64,000 nt of DNA from Leifsonia shinshuensis (GCF_022606355.1 NZ_JAHHZQ010000004.1:434001-498000), one strand, 5' to 3'; positions 1 to 8,183 are shown, counted from the stretch's first letter. Translations and numbers: made by a program. Notes: generated by a model from the sequence alone, not told the origin.

Positions 1-312
1 CGCCCTGACCCGCCGCTCCGGCCTCCAGCCTGCGCCCGCCGTGAGCGCCTTCGCGACGTGGCCGCCGGCGTCCTCGTAGGACAGCGTGTGGTTGTCGAAC
101 GCCGGAACGACTCCGATGTCGTGCAGCACCGCGGAGACGTACAACAGCTCGCGGTCGATGCCGTGGAGGCCCTCGACGGTGGCGAACGCCTCCGCCCACA
201 ACCACGACCGGAGCACGTGGTTCAGGAGCGAGGGCGTGTGGTACTCGGTGGCCAGCTCGAGCGCGGCGCGCGCGGCGGCGGTGTCGGGAACGGTGATGTC
301 GGCGAGGCGCAT
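1..312 (-). CDS. HD-domain hydrolase, C-terminus cut by window edge
   Basis: The minus-strand frame from ATG at 312 stays open for 104 codons to the window edge. The translation has a helical stretch LLNHVLRSWLWAEAF followed by LLYVSAVLHDIGV, the spaced H...HD pattern of HD-domain metal-dependent hydrolases. The overall look is closest to small HD proteins of the cyanamide hydratase-like group, which use the H and HD residues to bind metal. The substrate is unknown. The gene reads in the same direction as the alcohol dehydrogenase upstream, but 179 bases containing a repeat element (421-485) separate them, so they are probably not one operon. The remainder of the protein lies outside the window. 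Confidence 0.8.
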   Translation of the reverse strand, partial: MRLADITVPDTAAARAALELATEYHTPSLLNHVLRSWLWAEAFATVEGLHGIDRELLYVSAVLHDIGVVPAFDNHTLSYEDAGGHVAKALTAGAGWRPERRVRA

Positions 313-420
313 GCCACCATCCTGGCGCGTCGCACCGTACAGATCCGGCCCGCGGCCGACGAATTCCCGCCGTCTTCGGCCCGCGCTCTCGCCGCCTCTG
401 GCCGCAATCCCCGTGCCTTG

Positions 421-485
421 TCGCCACATGCCCCGCAAATGTGGCGATACGCGGGCCCTATCGCCACATTCGGCGCACATGCCTG
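421..485. repeat. Family B phased palindrome element, copy 1
   Basis: Three palindromes lie 20 bp apart centre to centre: CCACAT...ATGTGG centred at 434, GGCGATA...TATCGCC centred at 454, and an imperfect ATTCGGCGCACAT centred at 474. The same order and spacing recur at 20657-20711 and 52246-52300, each with GGCGATA right after the first palindrome. This copy lies between two minus-strand genes, 7 bases from the dehydrogenase stop. Function is unknown. It could form stem-loops in the 3' end of the dehydrogenase mRNA or bind a protein. Confidence 0.7.
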
Positions 486-491
486 CGGTCG

Positions 492-1526
492 CTACGGGCG
501 CGTCGGGTCGAGCACGGTGATACCGACCGAGGGCGTCGACTCGGTCAGGGGGAGGAGGCGCGCCGCCTCCGCCAGCCCGACGGTGCGACCGACGAGAGCG
601 TCGGGGCGGAGGTCGCCGGAGGCGACCAGGGCGAGCATCCCCGGGTAGTCGGCCGCGGCCATCCCGTGGCTGCCGAGCACATCGAGCTCCCACGCGATCA
701 CCCGGTCGAGCGGGAGCACAGGCAGGCCGCCGGCGAGGAGGCCGATCTGCACATGGCGGCCGCGCCGGCGCAGCGACCGCACAGCCGCCACCGCGGTCTC
801 GGCCGAGCCGACAGCGTCGACGGCCACGTGCGCGCCGCCCGAGGTCAACTCGGCGACGACCTCGGCGACGTCCGGCCCGGCCGGGAGGGTGTGCTCGGCG
901 CCGAGGCGAGCCGCGACCTCCAGCGCCGCGGGGGAGCGGTCGACCGCGATCGGCCGGGCGCCGAGAGCGCGCGCGATCGCGATGGCGCTGAGGCCCACGC
1001 CGCCCGCGCCGTACACCGCGACCCACTCGCCCGGCCGGAGCGCGGCGCGGGCCGTGAGCGCCCGGTACGCCGTGGCGAACCGGCAGCCGAGTGCCGCGGC
1101 CGCCGTGTCCGCGAGGCCGTCGGGCAGCGCCACAAGGTTGAGGTCGGCTGCGCGCACGACCACGAACTCGGCGTGCGACCCGGCGTGCGTGAAGCCGGGC
1201 TGCGTCTGGTCGGGGCAGACCTGCGCGTGGCCGGTTCGGCACCATTCGCAGCGCCCGCACCCGTTCACGAAGGGTGCGGTGACGCGGTCGCCCGCGCGCC
1301 AGTGTTCGACGCCGGCGCCGACGGCCTCCACGACCCCGGAGAACTCGTGGCCGGGCACGTGCGGGAGCTGCACGGTGTCGTCGTGGCCGGCCCACGCGTG
1401 CCAGTCGCTGCGGCACAGCCCCGAGGCGGCGACGCGGATGAGCGCTCCGCCGTCCGGCACCTCCGGCACCGGCAGGTCGGCGACGCTGACCGCCCCGGAG
1501 AACGTCTCGTAGTACAGCGCCTTCAT
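492..1526 (-). CDS. Zinc-dependent alcohol dehydrogenase (MDR family)
   Basis: A 344-residue medium-chain dehydrogenase that oxidises an alcohol with NAD(P). Catalytic zinc ligands are visible as C38 (SGLCRSDWH), H60-E61 (GHEFSG) and the later cysteine of [11 protein letters not shown]. Structural zinc cysteines are C90, C93, C96 and C104 ([15 protein letters not shown]). The Rossmann motif is [10 protein letters not shown] at about residue 170. Length matches the family. The ATG start overlaps the stop of the upstream Nudix gene in an ATGA, so the two are translationally coupled. The natural substrate cannot be read from the sequence. Confidence 0.93.
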   Translation of the reverse strand: MKALYYETFSGAVSVADLPVPEVPDGGALIRVAASGLCRSDWHAWAGHDDTVQLPHVPGHEFSGVVEAVGAGVEHWRAGDRVTAPFVNGCGRCEWCRTGHAQVCPDQTQPGFTHAGSHAEFVVVRAADLNLVALPDGLADTAAAALGCRFATAYRALTARAALRPGEWVAVYGAGGVGLSAIAIARALGARPIAVDRSPAALEVAARLGAEHTLPAGPDVAEVVAELTSGGAHVAVDAVGSAETAVAAVRSLRRRGRHVQIGLLAGGLPVLPLDRVIAWELDVLGSHGMAAADYPGMLALVASGDLRPDALVGRTVGLAEAARLLPLTESTPSVGITVLDPTRP

Positions 1527-1999
1527 CGTGGCTCCTCGTCCATCGCTTCGTCCGTCGCTTCGTCCGTCGGCCTCCCGGCGCCGCTCGCAGCCGCCGTCAG
1601 CTCCGCCCACGGCAGCGCGGCGAGCACCGCGACCACCGGCAGATCCGCCGGAGCCCAGTCGAGCCCTGCGAGTGCGCCAGGGCGCCGCCACTCCAGTGCA
1701 TCGTGGTCCGTGGAGGATGCGGGCGGCGGCCCGGCGAGCGTCGCCCCGTAGCAGGCGAGGTCGACGGTCCCGGTGACCGTCCGATCGAGCAGCGCACCGA
1801 CTCGCACATCGACCCCGAGCTCCTCGCGCAGCTCCCTGGCCAGGGCGCCCTGAGGTGTCTCGCCGGCCTCCACCTTGCCGCCGGGGAACTCCCAGCGCCC
1901 TGCCGCGTCCTTGTGCGCGGCGCGACGGCAGGCCAGCACGGCGTCGCCGCGCACGATCACGGCGGCGACGACCACGACGGGGAGGGCGGACGCTGGCAC
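1523..1999 (-). CDS. Nudix hydrolase, MutT-like
   Basis: A 158-residue protein starting at GTG 1999. The Nudix box runs from about residue 40 to 63 ([20 protein letters not shown], then ELGV), preceded by GRWEFPGGK, which is typical of MutT-type 8-oxo-dGTP or related nucleotide pyrophosphatases. Such enzymes clean oxidised nucleotides from the pool. The C-terminus is an Asp/Glu-rich tail. It is coupled by a 4-base overlap to the alcohol dehydrogenase downstream and is divergent from the isochorismatase gene, with only 39 bases between the starts. The start is the first GTG that leaves the core strand [10 protein letters not shown] intact. Earlier in-frame codons would overlap the divergent gene. 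Confidence 0.87.
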   Translation of the reverse strand: MPASALPVVVVAAVIVRGDAVLACRRAAHKDAAGRWEFPGGKVEAGETPQGALARELREELGVDVRVGALLDRTVTGTVDLACYGATLAGPPPASSTDHDALEWRRPGALAGLDWAPADLPVVAVLAALPWAELTAAASGAGRPTDEATDEAMDEEPR

Positions 2000-2038
2000 T
2001 GTCCCATCCTGCCCTGCCGCGGGTGCGAGGATGGTCAG

Positions 2039-2581
2039 GTGACCGACACGAACCCGACCGTCCTGCTCGTGATCGACCTGCAGAAAGGGGTGCTCCCCGG
2101 CTGCGCCGACGCAGACGGCGTCGTCGAGCGGACGGCGATGCTCGTCGGCCGGGCCCGTGCCGCCGGCACTCCGGTGGTCTGGGTGCAGCACGAGGCGGAC
2201 GACCTGCCGTGGGAGAGCGCACCATGGCAGCTTGCGGACGGCCTCGTCCCCGCCGCGGGCGAGCCGCAGGTCCGCAAGGAGTACCGGGACGCGTTCGCGG
2301 GCACCGACCTCGACGAGGTTCTCGAGTCGTTCGACGCGACCCGCCTGGTGGTCGCCGGAGCGCAGAGCGACTTCTGCATCCGCACGACCACGCAGAGCGC
2401 TGCCGTCCGCGGCTACGACGTCGTGCTCGTCGGCGACGCCCACACGACGACGGACGCCGAGTGGGAGGGCGTGACGATCACCGCGGAGCAGATCGTCGCG
2501 CACACGAACCGGTACTTCTCCGGCCTGCGCTATCCCGGCCAGGAGTTCGCGGTCGCGACCGCGGCCGACGTGGAGCTGTGA
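2039..2581 (+). CDS. Isochorismatase-family cysteine hydrolase
   Basis: A 180-residue cysteine hydrolase of the isochorismatase/nicotinamidase superfamily. The expected catalytic triad is visible: D13 in [10 protein letters not shown]80 in VRKEYRDAF and C113 in [12 protein letters not shown]. The family hydrolyses amide or ether bonds (nicotinamide, isochorismate, N-carbamoyl compounds), and the substrate here is not determined. The start is GTG 2039. The ATG at 2031 is out of frame, and GAGGA sits just upstream. It ends 7 bases before the convergent propeller gene. Confidence 0.88.
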   Translation: MTDTNPTVLLVIDLQKGVLPGCADADGVVERTAMLVGRARAAGTPVVWVQHEADDLPWESAPWQLADGLVPAAGEPQVRKEYRDAFAGTDLDEVLESFDATRLVVAGAQSDFCIRTTTQSAAVRGYDVVLVGDAHTTTDAEWEGVTITAEQIVAHTNRYFSGLRYPGQEFAVATAADVEL

Positions 2582-2588
2582 CCCGCGC

Positions 2589-3779
2589 TCACACCCTCCA
2601 ACGCAGCTCGATGATCTGGTGCGCGTCGCTCAGGTAGAACACGTTCTGCGTGCCCTGGTCGACCTCCACGAACGCGACGGGTCCGCCGACGATCGGCGGA
2701 GCGCCGACGCGGGCGCCGATGTCGTTGGTGTGCCAGGCGCCCTCCTGCCACCACAACTCGTGGACCATCTCGTCGTGCCCGGTGAAGATCACGTGCTGGG
2801 TCGCCACGGGCTGGAAGAGCCCCGCCTCGAACGCGTAACCCGCCGGGCTGGAGGTCGGAAACGGTGCGGCAGCGCCCGCCGCCGTCGTGAGGTCGTTGTG
2901 GTGCCAGCCGTCCGCCGCCCACCAGAGCTCGTGCAGGTGGCCGTCGCCTCCGACGTAGTCGATATGCTGCGTGCCCTGGCCGCGGAACACGTAGCCGGTC
3001 ACCGTCTCGGCGTCGCTGGACACCGGCGCGCCGGTGACCGCTGTGAGGTCGCCCCAGTGCCAGCCCGAACCGTCCTCCCACAGCTCGACGATGTGGCCCT
3101 GATCGGTGCGGTAGAGCACGTGCGCCGTCTGCTGGTCTTCGAACGCGTACCCGGTGGGTGCCGCGTCGCCGGCGCACAGCGGAGCGCCGATCGGCGTCGT
3201 CAGGTCGGCATCGTGCCAGCCGTCGCCGGCGTTGCGCAGCTCGTGCACGCCGCCTCCGCCGGTCGCCCGCGCGTGGTAGACCACCCGCTGGGCCCCGTCG
3301 TAGAAGGTCTCGTACCCGAACGGCTGCGACAGCGTGAGGGGCGCGTGCCCGGCAGAGGTGAGATCGTTGTGGTTCCAGCCGTCGTCCTCCGTGTACCAGA
3401 GCTCGTGCACGCGGCCGTCGAGCCGCAAGCCCTGGTAGACCACGTGCTGCGAGCCCTGGTGCGCCCAGATGTATCCCTTGGCGTTGGTGCCGACCGGGAA
3501 GCCGTCGGCCTCGGAGACCAGGTTCTTCACGTTCCAGTCGTCGCTCGCGCTGCAGTACAGCTCGTAGAGCTGCCCGTCGCCTCCGGTTGTCGGGGTGTAC
3601 CCCTGGAACACGACGTGCCGCGTGAACTGCGCGAACAGCCACGCCGTCGGCTGGTAGACGGCGAGCGGCGCTCCGGAGGTCGCCGTCGTGAGGTTCGTGA
3701 TACTCCATCCCATGGTTCCGCTCCGATCGTTCGGGCGTCGGCGTCGGGCGTCGGCGTTGACACGATCCAGAGTAGGCAT
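2589..3779 (-). CDS. Seven-repeat beta-propeller, lectin-like protein
   Basis: A 396-residue protein built almost entirely of seven repeats of about 50 residues. Each repeat follows the pattern GWhhNDLT..GAP...GY.f..GTQHVvY...dghvHELWW, beginning near residues 23, 79, 131, 184, 236, 288 and 344. This is the look of tectonin or fungal fucose-lectin-like propellers, in which loops between blades bind sugars. There is no signal peptide or membrane segment, so a cytoplasmic or non-classically exported location is likely. ATG 3779 has GGAGG 7 bases upstream. A second ATG at 3713 would also give an intact propeller. The ligand is unknown. It is a single gene, convergent with the isochorismatase-like gene. 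Confidence 0.8.
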   Translation of the reverse strand: MPTLDRVNADARRRRPNDRSGTMGWSITNLTTATSGAPLAVYQPTAWLFAQFTRHVVFQGYTPTTGGDGQLYELYCSASDDWNVKNLVSEADGFPVGTNAKGYIWAHQGSQHVVYQGLRLDGRVHELWYTEDDGWNHNDLTSAGHAPLTLSQPFGYETFYDGAQRVVYHARATGGGGVHELRNAGDGWHDADLTTPIGAPLCAGDAAPTGYAFEDQQTAHVLYRTDQGHIVELWEDGSGWHWGDLTAVTGAPVSSDAETVTGYVFRGQGTQHIDYVGGDGHLHELWWAADGWHHNDLTTAAGAAAPFPTSSPAGYAFEAGLFQPVATQHVIFTGHDEMVHELWWQEGAWHTNDIGARVGAPPIVGGPVAFVEVDQGTQNVFYLSDAHQIIELRWRV

Positions 3780-3938
3780 GTCCCGGCCTCCGCGCCCTGC
3801 TCGGGTTCGGCCGGACCATCTCCGCCGCCGACGGCACTAACCGGGCCCGCGTCCAGCTCGGCCGTGCCCGCTGACACCGAACCGATCCGGCCGGCGGTGG
3901 CCCCGGCACTGACGTGCTGAACATCGCCGCCACGACGC

Positions 3939-3944
3939 TAGCCT
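3939..3944 (+). promoter_or_regulatory. Candidate -10 box for the GlxA-type gene
   Basis: TAGCCT fits the actinobacterial TANNNT -10 pattern. It ends 6 bases before GTG 3951, which would place transcription start on or next to the start codon (leaderless mRNA). No Shine-Dalgarno is visible there. Confidence 0.45.
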
Positions 3945-3950
3945 GATCCT

Positions 3951-4907
3951 GTGCCCGACCGCCTGCATCGCGTCGCCGTCCTCGTGCTCGAGGGCGCGAA
4001 GCCTCTCGACGTCGGCATCCCCGCGCAGGTCTTCACCACGCGTGCGAGCATGCCGTACGAAGTGCGCGTATGCGGTGCGGCTCCGGGCCTCGTCACCGGA
4101 GGCGACGGCTTGTCGTACCATGTGGCGCACGGGCTCGGGGCGCTCGAGTGGGCCGACATCGTGTTCCTTCCCGGATATCGGCACCCCGACCGCGAGGATC
4201 CTCCGTCGGCTGTGGTGGAAGCGTTGCTCGCCGCGCACGCCCGCGGCGCCCGGCTCGCGGCGATCTCGACCGGCGCGTTCGCCCTGGCCGCGACCGGCCT
4301 CCTCGACGGCAAGCGCGCGACGACGCACTGGCACTACACCCGTGCGCTCGCCCAGCGGTACCCGCTGATCCGGGTGGACGAGAACGTCCTCTTCGTCGAC
4401 GAGGGGGAGGTGCTCACGTCCGCCGGCGCGGCGAGCGGCATCGATCTCTGCCTGCACGTACTCCGCGGCGACCTCGGCATCGCGGCCGCCAACCACGCCG
4501 CCCGCCGGCTGGTGGCCGCGCCCTACCGCAGCGGAGGCCAGGCGCAGTACGTGCCGCGCAGCGTCCCCGAGCCGCTCGGCGAGCGGTTCGCCGCCGTCCG
4601 GGAGTGGGCGCTGCACCGGCTGGGTGAGCCGCTCTCGCTGGATCTCCTCGCGCAGCGCGCGGCCGTGTCGCCGCGCACGTTCTCGCGCCGCTTCGTGGAG
4701 GACACGGGCTACACCCCGATGCAGTGGGTCATGCGCGCCAGGATCGATGTCGCCAGGGAGCTGCTGGAGCGTTCCGAGCGGAGCGTCGAGCAGATCGCCG
4801 CCGACGTGGGACTCGGCACGGGCGCGAACCTGCGCCTGCATTTCCAGCGCATCCTGGGCACGACGCCCAGCGAGTACCGCCGCACGTTCGCCGGCACCGA
4901 AGACTGA
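3951..4907 (+). CDS. GlxA-family regulator (DJ-1/PfpI plus AraC HTH)
   Basis: A 318-residue regulator. The N-terminal DJ-1/PfpI-like domain spans about residues 5-185, followed by an AraC-type DNA-binding domain (about 215-315) with two helix-turn-helix units (LLAQRAAVSPRTFSRRF and VEQIAADVGLGTGANLRLHF). The nucleophile position of the DJ-1 fold is serine, S106 in AISTGAFAL, where related enzymes have cysteine, so it is a sensor rather than an amidase. The effector is unknown. It starts at GTG 3951 with a -10-like hexamer directly upstream and no ribosome site, so it is probably leaderless. A family A repeat array follows its stop. Confidence 0.9.
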   Translation: MPDRLHRVAVLVLEGAKPLDVGIPAQVFTTRASMPYEVRVCGAAPGLVTGGDGLSYHVAHGLGALEWADIVFLPGYRHPDREDPPSAVVEALLAAHARGARLAAISTGAFALAATGLLDGKRATTHWHYTRALAQRYPLIRVDENVLFVDEGEVLTSAGAASGIDLCLHVLRGDLGIAAANHAARRLVAAPYRSGGQAQYVPRSVPEPLGERFAAVREWALHRLGEPLSLDLLAQRAAVSPRTFSRRFVEDTGYTPMQWVMRARIDVARELLERSERSVEQIAADVGLGTGANLRLHFQRILGTTPSEYRRTFAGTED

Positions 4908-4916
4908 GCCGCGCCG

Positions 4917-5100
4917 ACCTTCGTCACGAATCGCAGCATCCGTGCCACGAATCGCGACATTCGTCACGAATCCCGAGATTCGTGCCACGAATCCTGACCT
5001 TCGTCACGAATGTCTCACACGGCTGGCCTCCGTAGGGGCATCGCATTCGTCACGAATCGCGACATTCGTGCCACGAATCGCGACATTCGTCACGAATCCC
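4917..5100. repeat. Family A array: eight palindromes at 20-bp phase
   Basis: Eight copies alternate between a 13-bp palindrome ATTCGTCACGAAT and a 15-bp palindrome ATTCGTGCCACGAAT, some with one changed base. Centres fall at 4925, 4945, 4965, 4985 and 5005, then after 46 bp at 5051, 5071 and 5091. Inside each group the spacing is exactly 20 bp, about two helical turns. The linkers read cccgac or cgcgac. The array fills most of the space between the glxA-like gene and gap. Related units lie at 20573-20625 and 20734-20746. Function is unknown. Confidence 0.85.
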
Positions 5101-5195
5101 GACCTGGCGGGAATCTTGCGAACGGTGGCGTTCGCGCCGCTGGTGGGGGAGGACGCCAGGGCGGAGGCTGGACCCGATCGAAAGGATTCCCCCGC

Positions 5196-6191
5196 ATGAC
5201 CCGCATCGCCATCAACGGATTCGGCCGCATCGGCCGCAACGTGCTCCGCGCCCTCCTGGAGCGCGACAGCGACCTCGAGGTCGTCGCCGTCAACGACCTC
5301 ACCGAGCCCGCCGCCCTCGCCAAACTGCTCGCGTTCGACTCCACCGCCGGCCGGCTCGGCCGCCCGGTCTCGGTCGACGGCGACGTGCTCGTGGTCGACG
5401 GCCGCCGCATCCGCGTGCTCGCCGAGCGTGAGCCGGCGCAGCTGCCGTGGGGCGAACTCGGTATCGACATCGTGCTCGAGTCCACCGGCCGCTTCACCTC
5501 CGCGACCGCCGCCCGCGCCCACCTGGAGGCCGGAGCCAAGAAGGTGCTCGTGAGCGCGCCCGCCGACGGAGCCGACGTGACCCTCGCCTTCGGCGTGAAC
5601 ACCGACGCCTACGACCCGGCCGTGCACACCATCGTCTCCAACGCCTCCTGCACGACGAACGCCCTTGCTCCGCTCGCGGCAGTGCTGGACGACCTCGCCG
5701 GCATCGAGCACGGCTTCATGACGACCGTGCACGCGTACACGCAGGAGCAGAATCTGCAGGACGGGCCGCACCGCGACCCGCGCCGCGCCCGCGCCGCCGC
5801 CGTCAACATCGTCCCCACCACCACCGGCGCCGCCAAGGCGATCGGCCTGGTGCTGCCGAACCTCGACGGCAAGCTGTCGGGCGACTCCATCCGCGTGCCC
5901 GTTCCGGTCGGCTCGATCGTCGAGCTGAACACCGTGGTGTCGCGCGACGTCACCCGCGACGAGGTCCTCGCGGCCTATCGCGCCGCCGCGGAAGGTGCGC
6001 TGGCCGGCGTCCTCGAGTACTCGGAGGACGCCCTGGTCTCGTCCGACATCACCGGCAACCCGGCGTCGTCGATCTTCGACTCCGAGCTCACCCGCGTCGA
6101 CGGCCGCCACGTCAAGGTGGTCGCCTGGTACGACAACGAGTGGGGCTTCTCGAACCGCGTGGTCGACACGCTCGGCCTGCTGGCCGGCTGA
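5196..6191 (+). CDS. gap: Glyceraldehyde-3-phosphate dehydrogenase, type I
   Basis: A 331-residue enzyme that converts glyceraldehyde-3-phosphate to 1,3-bisphosphoglycerate in glycolysis. The N-terminal Rossmann motif INGFGRIGRN, the catalytic SNASCTTN with C152, the catalytic histidine in TTVHAYTQEQ and the C-terminal WYDNEWGFSNR are all present, and length is normal. The start ATG 5196 has AAAGGA about 10 bases upstream. Unlike the usual gap-pgk-tpiA operon, no other glycolytic gene is adjacent, so this may be a second or relocated copy. The adenosine-side segment AFDSTAGRL differs from the common YDSVHGR form. The family A array lies directly upstream, and a hairpin terminator follows. Confidence 0.95.
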   Translation: MTRIAINGFGRIGRNVLRALLERDSDLEVVAVNDLTEPAALAKLLAFDSTAGRLGRPVSVDGDVLVVDGRRIRVLAEREPAQLPWGELGIDIVLESTGRFTSATAARAHLEAGAKKVLVSAPADGADVTLAFGVNTDAYDPAVHTIVSNASCTTNALAPLAAVLDDLAGIEHGFMTTVHAYTQEQNLQDGPHRDPRRARAAAVNIVPTTTGAAKAIGLVLPNLDGKLSGDSIRVPVPVGSIVELNTVVSRDVTRDEVLAAYRAAAEGALAGVLEYSEDALVSSDITGNPASSIFDSELTRVDGRHVKVVAWYDNEWGFSNRVVDTLGLLAG

Positions 6192-6205
6192 GACCGACTG
6201 CCACG

Positions 6206-6237
6206 ACGGGCCGCGCATCCTCGGGTGCGCGGCCCGT
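6206..6237 (+). terminator. Hairpin after gap
   Basis: A perfect 11-bp inverted repeat, ACGGGCCGCGC and GCGCGGCCCGT, with a 10-base loop lies 14 bases after the gap stop. There is no long U run, as is common for actinobacterial terminators. Confidence 0.7.
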
Positions 6238-6283
6238 CTGCGCGTGCCGTCTGCGCGTGCCGAGCGTCCACTAGCGTGAGGGG

Positions 6284-7216
6284 ATGACGACATCCGCCCC
6301 CGAGCCGGTCGCGCACGGCGTAGGCAGGGTGCGCGTCCCGATGCCGCCGGGCACCGGCCTCCCGTTCAGCAACGCCTACCTGATCGACGACGGTGACGGG
6401 CGCGTCCACGTGGTCGACCCCGGCTCCCCGACGGCGGAGGCGCGTGCGGTGCTGGAGGCCGCGATCGGCGACACCGAGGTGGGTTCGATCGTCATCACCC
6501 ACCTCCACGCCGACCACGCCGGCGGCGCCGCCGCTCTGCGGGCCCGGACCGGCGCTCCGGTGCTGCTGCACGAGCGGGAGCGGGACGCGCTCGGTCGGAT
6601 CGCGATCGGCGTCGTCCCGCCCGACCTCGAGGCTTGGGGCGTGCCGGAGGACCGCCGGCCCGAGCTCCTCGCCGCCGCCGTCGTCCCGACCGCGCCGGCC
6701 GCCACGCTCGCCGACCAGGTGGTGGAGGGCGCGCTGGGCGACGCGCAGCTGCTCGACATCCCCGGCCGCCGCGTGCGCGTGATCGGAACGCCCGGCCACA
6801 CCGACGGCCACCTGTGCTTGCACGACGAGGAGGCCGACCTCCTCTTCACCGGCGATCACATCCTGCCGACGGTCAACTCCGGCCTCGGGCTCGGGGGCCC
6901 GACCGACACCAACCCGATCGCGGACTACCTCGCTTCCCTCGACCGCGCGGCGGAACTCGACACCGGGACCCTCCGGGCGCTCCCCGGCCACGAGGACCCG
7001 TTCACGGGCGTGCGGGAGCGCTGCGCGGCCCTCGCCGCGCACCACCTGCGTCGCACCGAGGAGGTCGCCGCGAGCAGCGGCGCCACAGTCTGGGAGGTCG
7101 CCTCCACGCTGACCTGGACGGGCGGCTGGGACGCCCTCGCCGGCTTCACCCTGCTGTCGGCGCTGCGGCAGACCGCCCAGCACCGCGAGCTCGTGAGCCG
7201 CCGGCGGGGACTCTGA
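6284..7216 (+). CDS. MBL-fold metallo-hydrolase
   Basis: A 310-residue metallo-beta-lactamase-fold hydrolase. The metal-binding motif HLHADHAGG (H73, H75, D77, H78) is followed by GTPGHTDGH, LLFTGDHILP and a later PGHEDPF, which supply the remaining ligands. The substrate is unknown. The family includes glyoxalase II-like and flavoprotein-related hydrolases, and the long C-terminal helical part resembles the LACTB2-like group. ATG 6284 is preceded by GTGAGGGG. The last codons overlap the first unit of a 20-bp tandem repeat (family C), so the repeat has shaped the C-terminal residues VSRRRGL. Confidence 0.88.
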   Translation: MTTSAPEPVAHGVGRVRVPMPPGTGLPFSNAYLIDDGDGRVHVVDPGSPTAEARAVLEAAIGDTEVGSIVITHLHADHAGGAAALRARTGAPVLLHERERDALGRIAIGVVPPDLEAWGVPEDRRPELLAAAVVPTAPAATLADQVVEGALGDAQLLDIPGRRVRVIGTPGHTDGHLCLHDEEADLLFTGDHILPTVNSGLGLGGPTDTNPIADYLASLDRAAELDTGTLRALPGHEDPFTGVRERCAALAAHHLRRTEEVAASSGATVWEVASTLTWTGGWDALAGFTLLSALRQTAQHRELVSRRRGL

Positions 7217-7310
7217 TCCGCCAGGGCGAACTCTGAGCCGCCGGCCCGAACTCTGAACCGTCGGGACGAACTCCAAGCCGTCAGCACGAACTCCGACCCG
7301 CCCCCCACGG
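7191..7310. repeat. Family C 20-bp tandem repeat
   Basis: Six consecutive 20-base units begin at 7191, 7211, 7231, 7251, 7271 and 7291. The consensus is close to ctctgAgCCGcCgg-cCGAA. The third unit is the cleanest and the last is degenerate. The first unit is inside the 3' end of the MBL gene, and the rest fill the gap to the convergent DUF1905 gene. The period is exactly 20, the same as the palindrome phase of families A and B. Confidence 0.8.
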
Positions 7311-7320
7311 ACCCAGCGCG

Positions 7321-7623
7321 CTACAGCACCGTCTCCACACCCAGCGCGACCCGATCGCCCAGCCCGACGCCCTCGCGGCGGCGCACGTCGCCCTTGATCG
7401 CGACGACGTACGCCCCGTCTGCGCTCTCCGGGAACACCGACGTCGACCAGCGCGACCTGCCGAGCGTGACCATCACCTTGACCGAGCCGAACCCCGACGG
7501 CGGGCGCGGCTGCAGCCGGATCTCCTCCGACACGTCGTCGGGGAGCCGGGCGAACACCCAGAGATCGCGCCGGGCCTCCCACCGGAACAACTCCGTCTCG
7601 AACTCGTAACGCACACCGGCCAT
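7321..7623 (-). CDS. DUF1905 domain protein
   Basis: A 100-residue protein consisting of one DUF1905 domain. It has the typical order of an N-terminal FETELF strand, VFARLPDDVSEEI, a SGFGSVKVMVTLG core, SRWSTSVFP and GDVRRREGVGLGDRV. The fold is a small beta-barrel of unknown biochemical role, often encoded alone or fused to YdeI-like domains. ATG 7623 has a good GGGAGG site 8 bases upstream. It is convergent with the MBL gene across the family C repeat. Confidence 0.85.
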   Translation of the reverse strand: MAGVRYEFETELFRWEARRDLWVFARLPDDVSEEIRLQPRPPSGFGSVKVMVTLGRSRWSTSVFPESADGAYVVAIKGDVRRREGVGLGDRVALGVETVL

Positions 7624-7739
7624 ACGCCCAGCCTCCCACGGCCCGCCGACATCGCCGACATCGCCGACGTGCGCTCGCCGAGCCCCTGCCCCGGTGGCGA
7701 CCGCGCGCGCTATCCTCGCAGCAACGTCAGGAGGTTCCA

Positions 7740-8138
7740 GTGCCCAACCGTCCCGGTTCCGTCACCTTCGTGGCCGTGCTCGCCTACATCAACGGCATCC
7801 TGAACATCATCGGCGGCGTCGTGACCCTCTTCACCCGCAACTCGATGGTGCCCTCGTCCGACGCCGGCGCGCTGGCCGGGATCACGACGTCGGCGATCCT
7901 GTCGATCATCCTCGGCATCGTGATCCTGATCGTCGCCCGCGGGTTGCTGAACGGCAGCCGGTTCGCGCGCGGTCTCGTGACCGTCGTCATGATCCTCAAC
8001 GCGATCAGCGGTGTCATCCTGCTGTTCAGCCTGCAGTTCTTCAGCGGGATCCTCGAGATCCTGTGGGCGGTGGTCATGCTGGCGCTGCTCTACACGCGAC
8101 GCGCGAACGCGTTCTTCGCCGCGCGTGCGTCCGGCTAG
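7740..8138 (+). CDS. Small four-helix membrane protein (DUF7144-like)
   Basis: A 132-residue integral membrane protein with four hydrophobic segments, around residues 7-30, 43-66, 74-100 and 102-123. It resembles the small actinobacterial membrane proteins of the DUF7144 type, whose function is unknown. GTG 7740 has AGGAGG just upstream, and TATCCT at 7711 is a candidate -10 box. It is followed by a 10-bp perfect hairpin and then another plus-strand gene. Confidence 0.8.
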   Translation: MPNRPGSVTFVAVLAYINGILNIIGGVVTLFTRNSMVPSSDAGALAGITTSAILSIILGIVILIVARGLLNGSRFARGLVTVVMILNAISGVILLFSLQFFSGILEILWAVVMLALLYTRRANAFFAARASG

Positions 8139-8157
8139 CCCCGATCGGTGAGAATGG

Positions 8158-8183
8158 TGGAGGCGCCGATGCCGGCGCCTCCA
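8158..8183 (+). terminator. Hairpin between two small genes
   Basis: A perfect inverted repeat, TGGAGGCGCC and GGCGCCTCCA, with a 6-base loop lies 20 bases after the upstream stop and 24 bases before the next start. It has no U tract, so it could be an attenuator or mRNA-stability hairpin. Confidence 0.5.

Noticed and set aside
2530-3933. Long alternative-frame ORFs over the propeller gene
   Set aside because: They are high-GC shadow frames rich in Arg and Pro with no repeats or motifs. The repeat pattern fits only 2589-3779.
4917-5100. CRISPR array
   Set aside because: Repeats are 13-15 bp palindromes with 5-7 bp linkers and no unique spacers, and no cas genes are near.
4917-5100. Replication origin, iterons or parS sites
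   Set aside because: No DnaA-box consensus, dnaA, parAB or GC-skew evidence could be seen, and the ParB site consensus does not match the palindromes.
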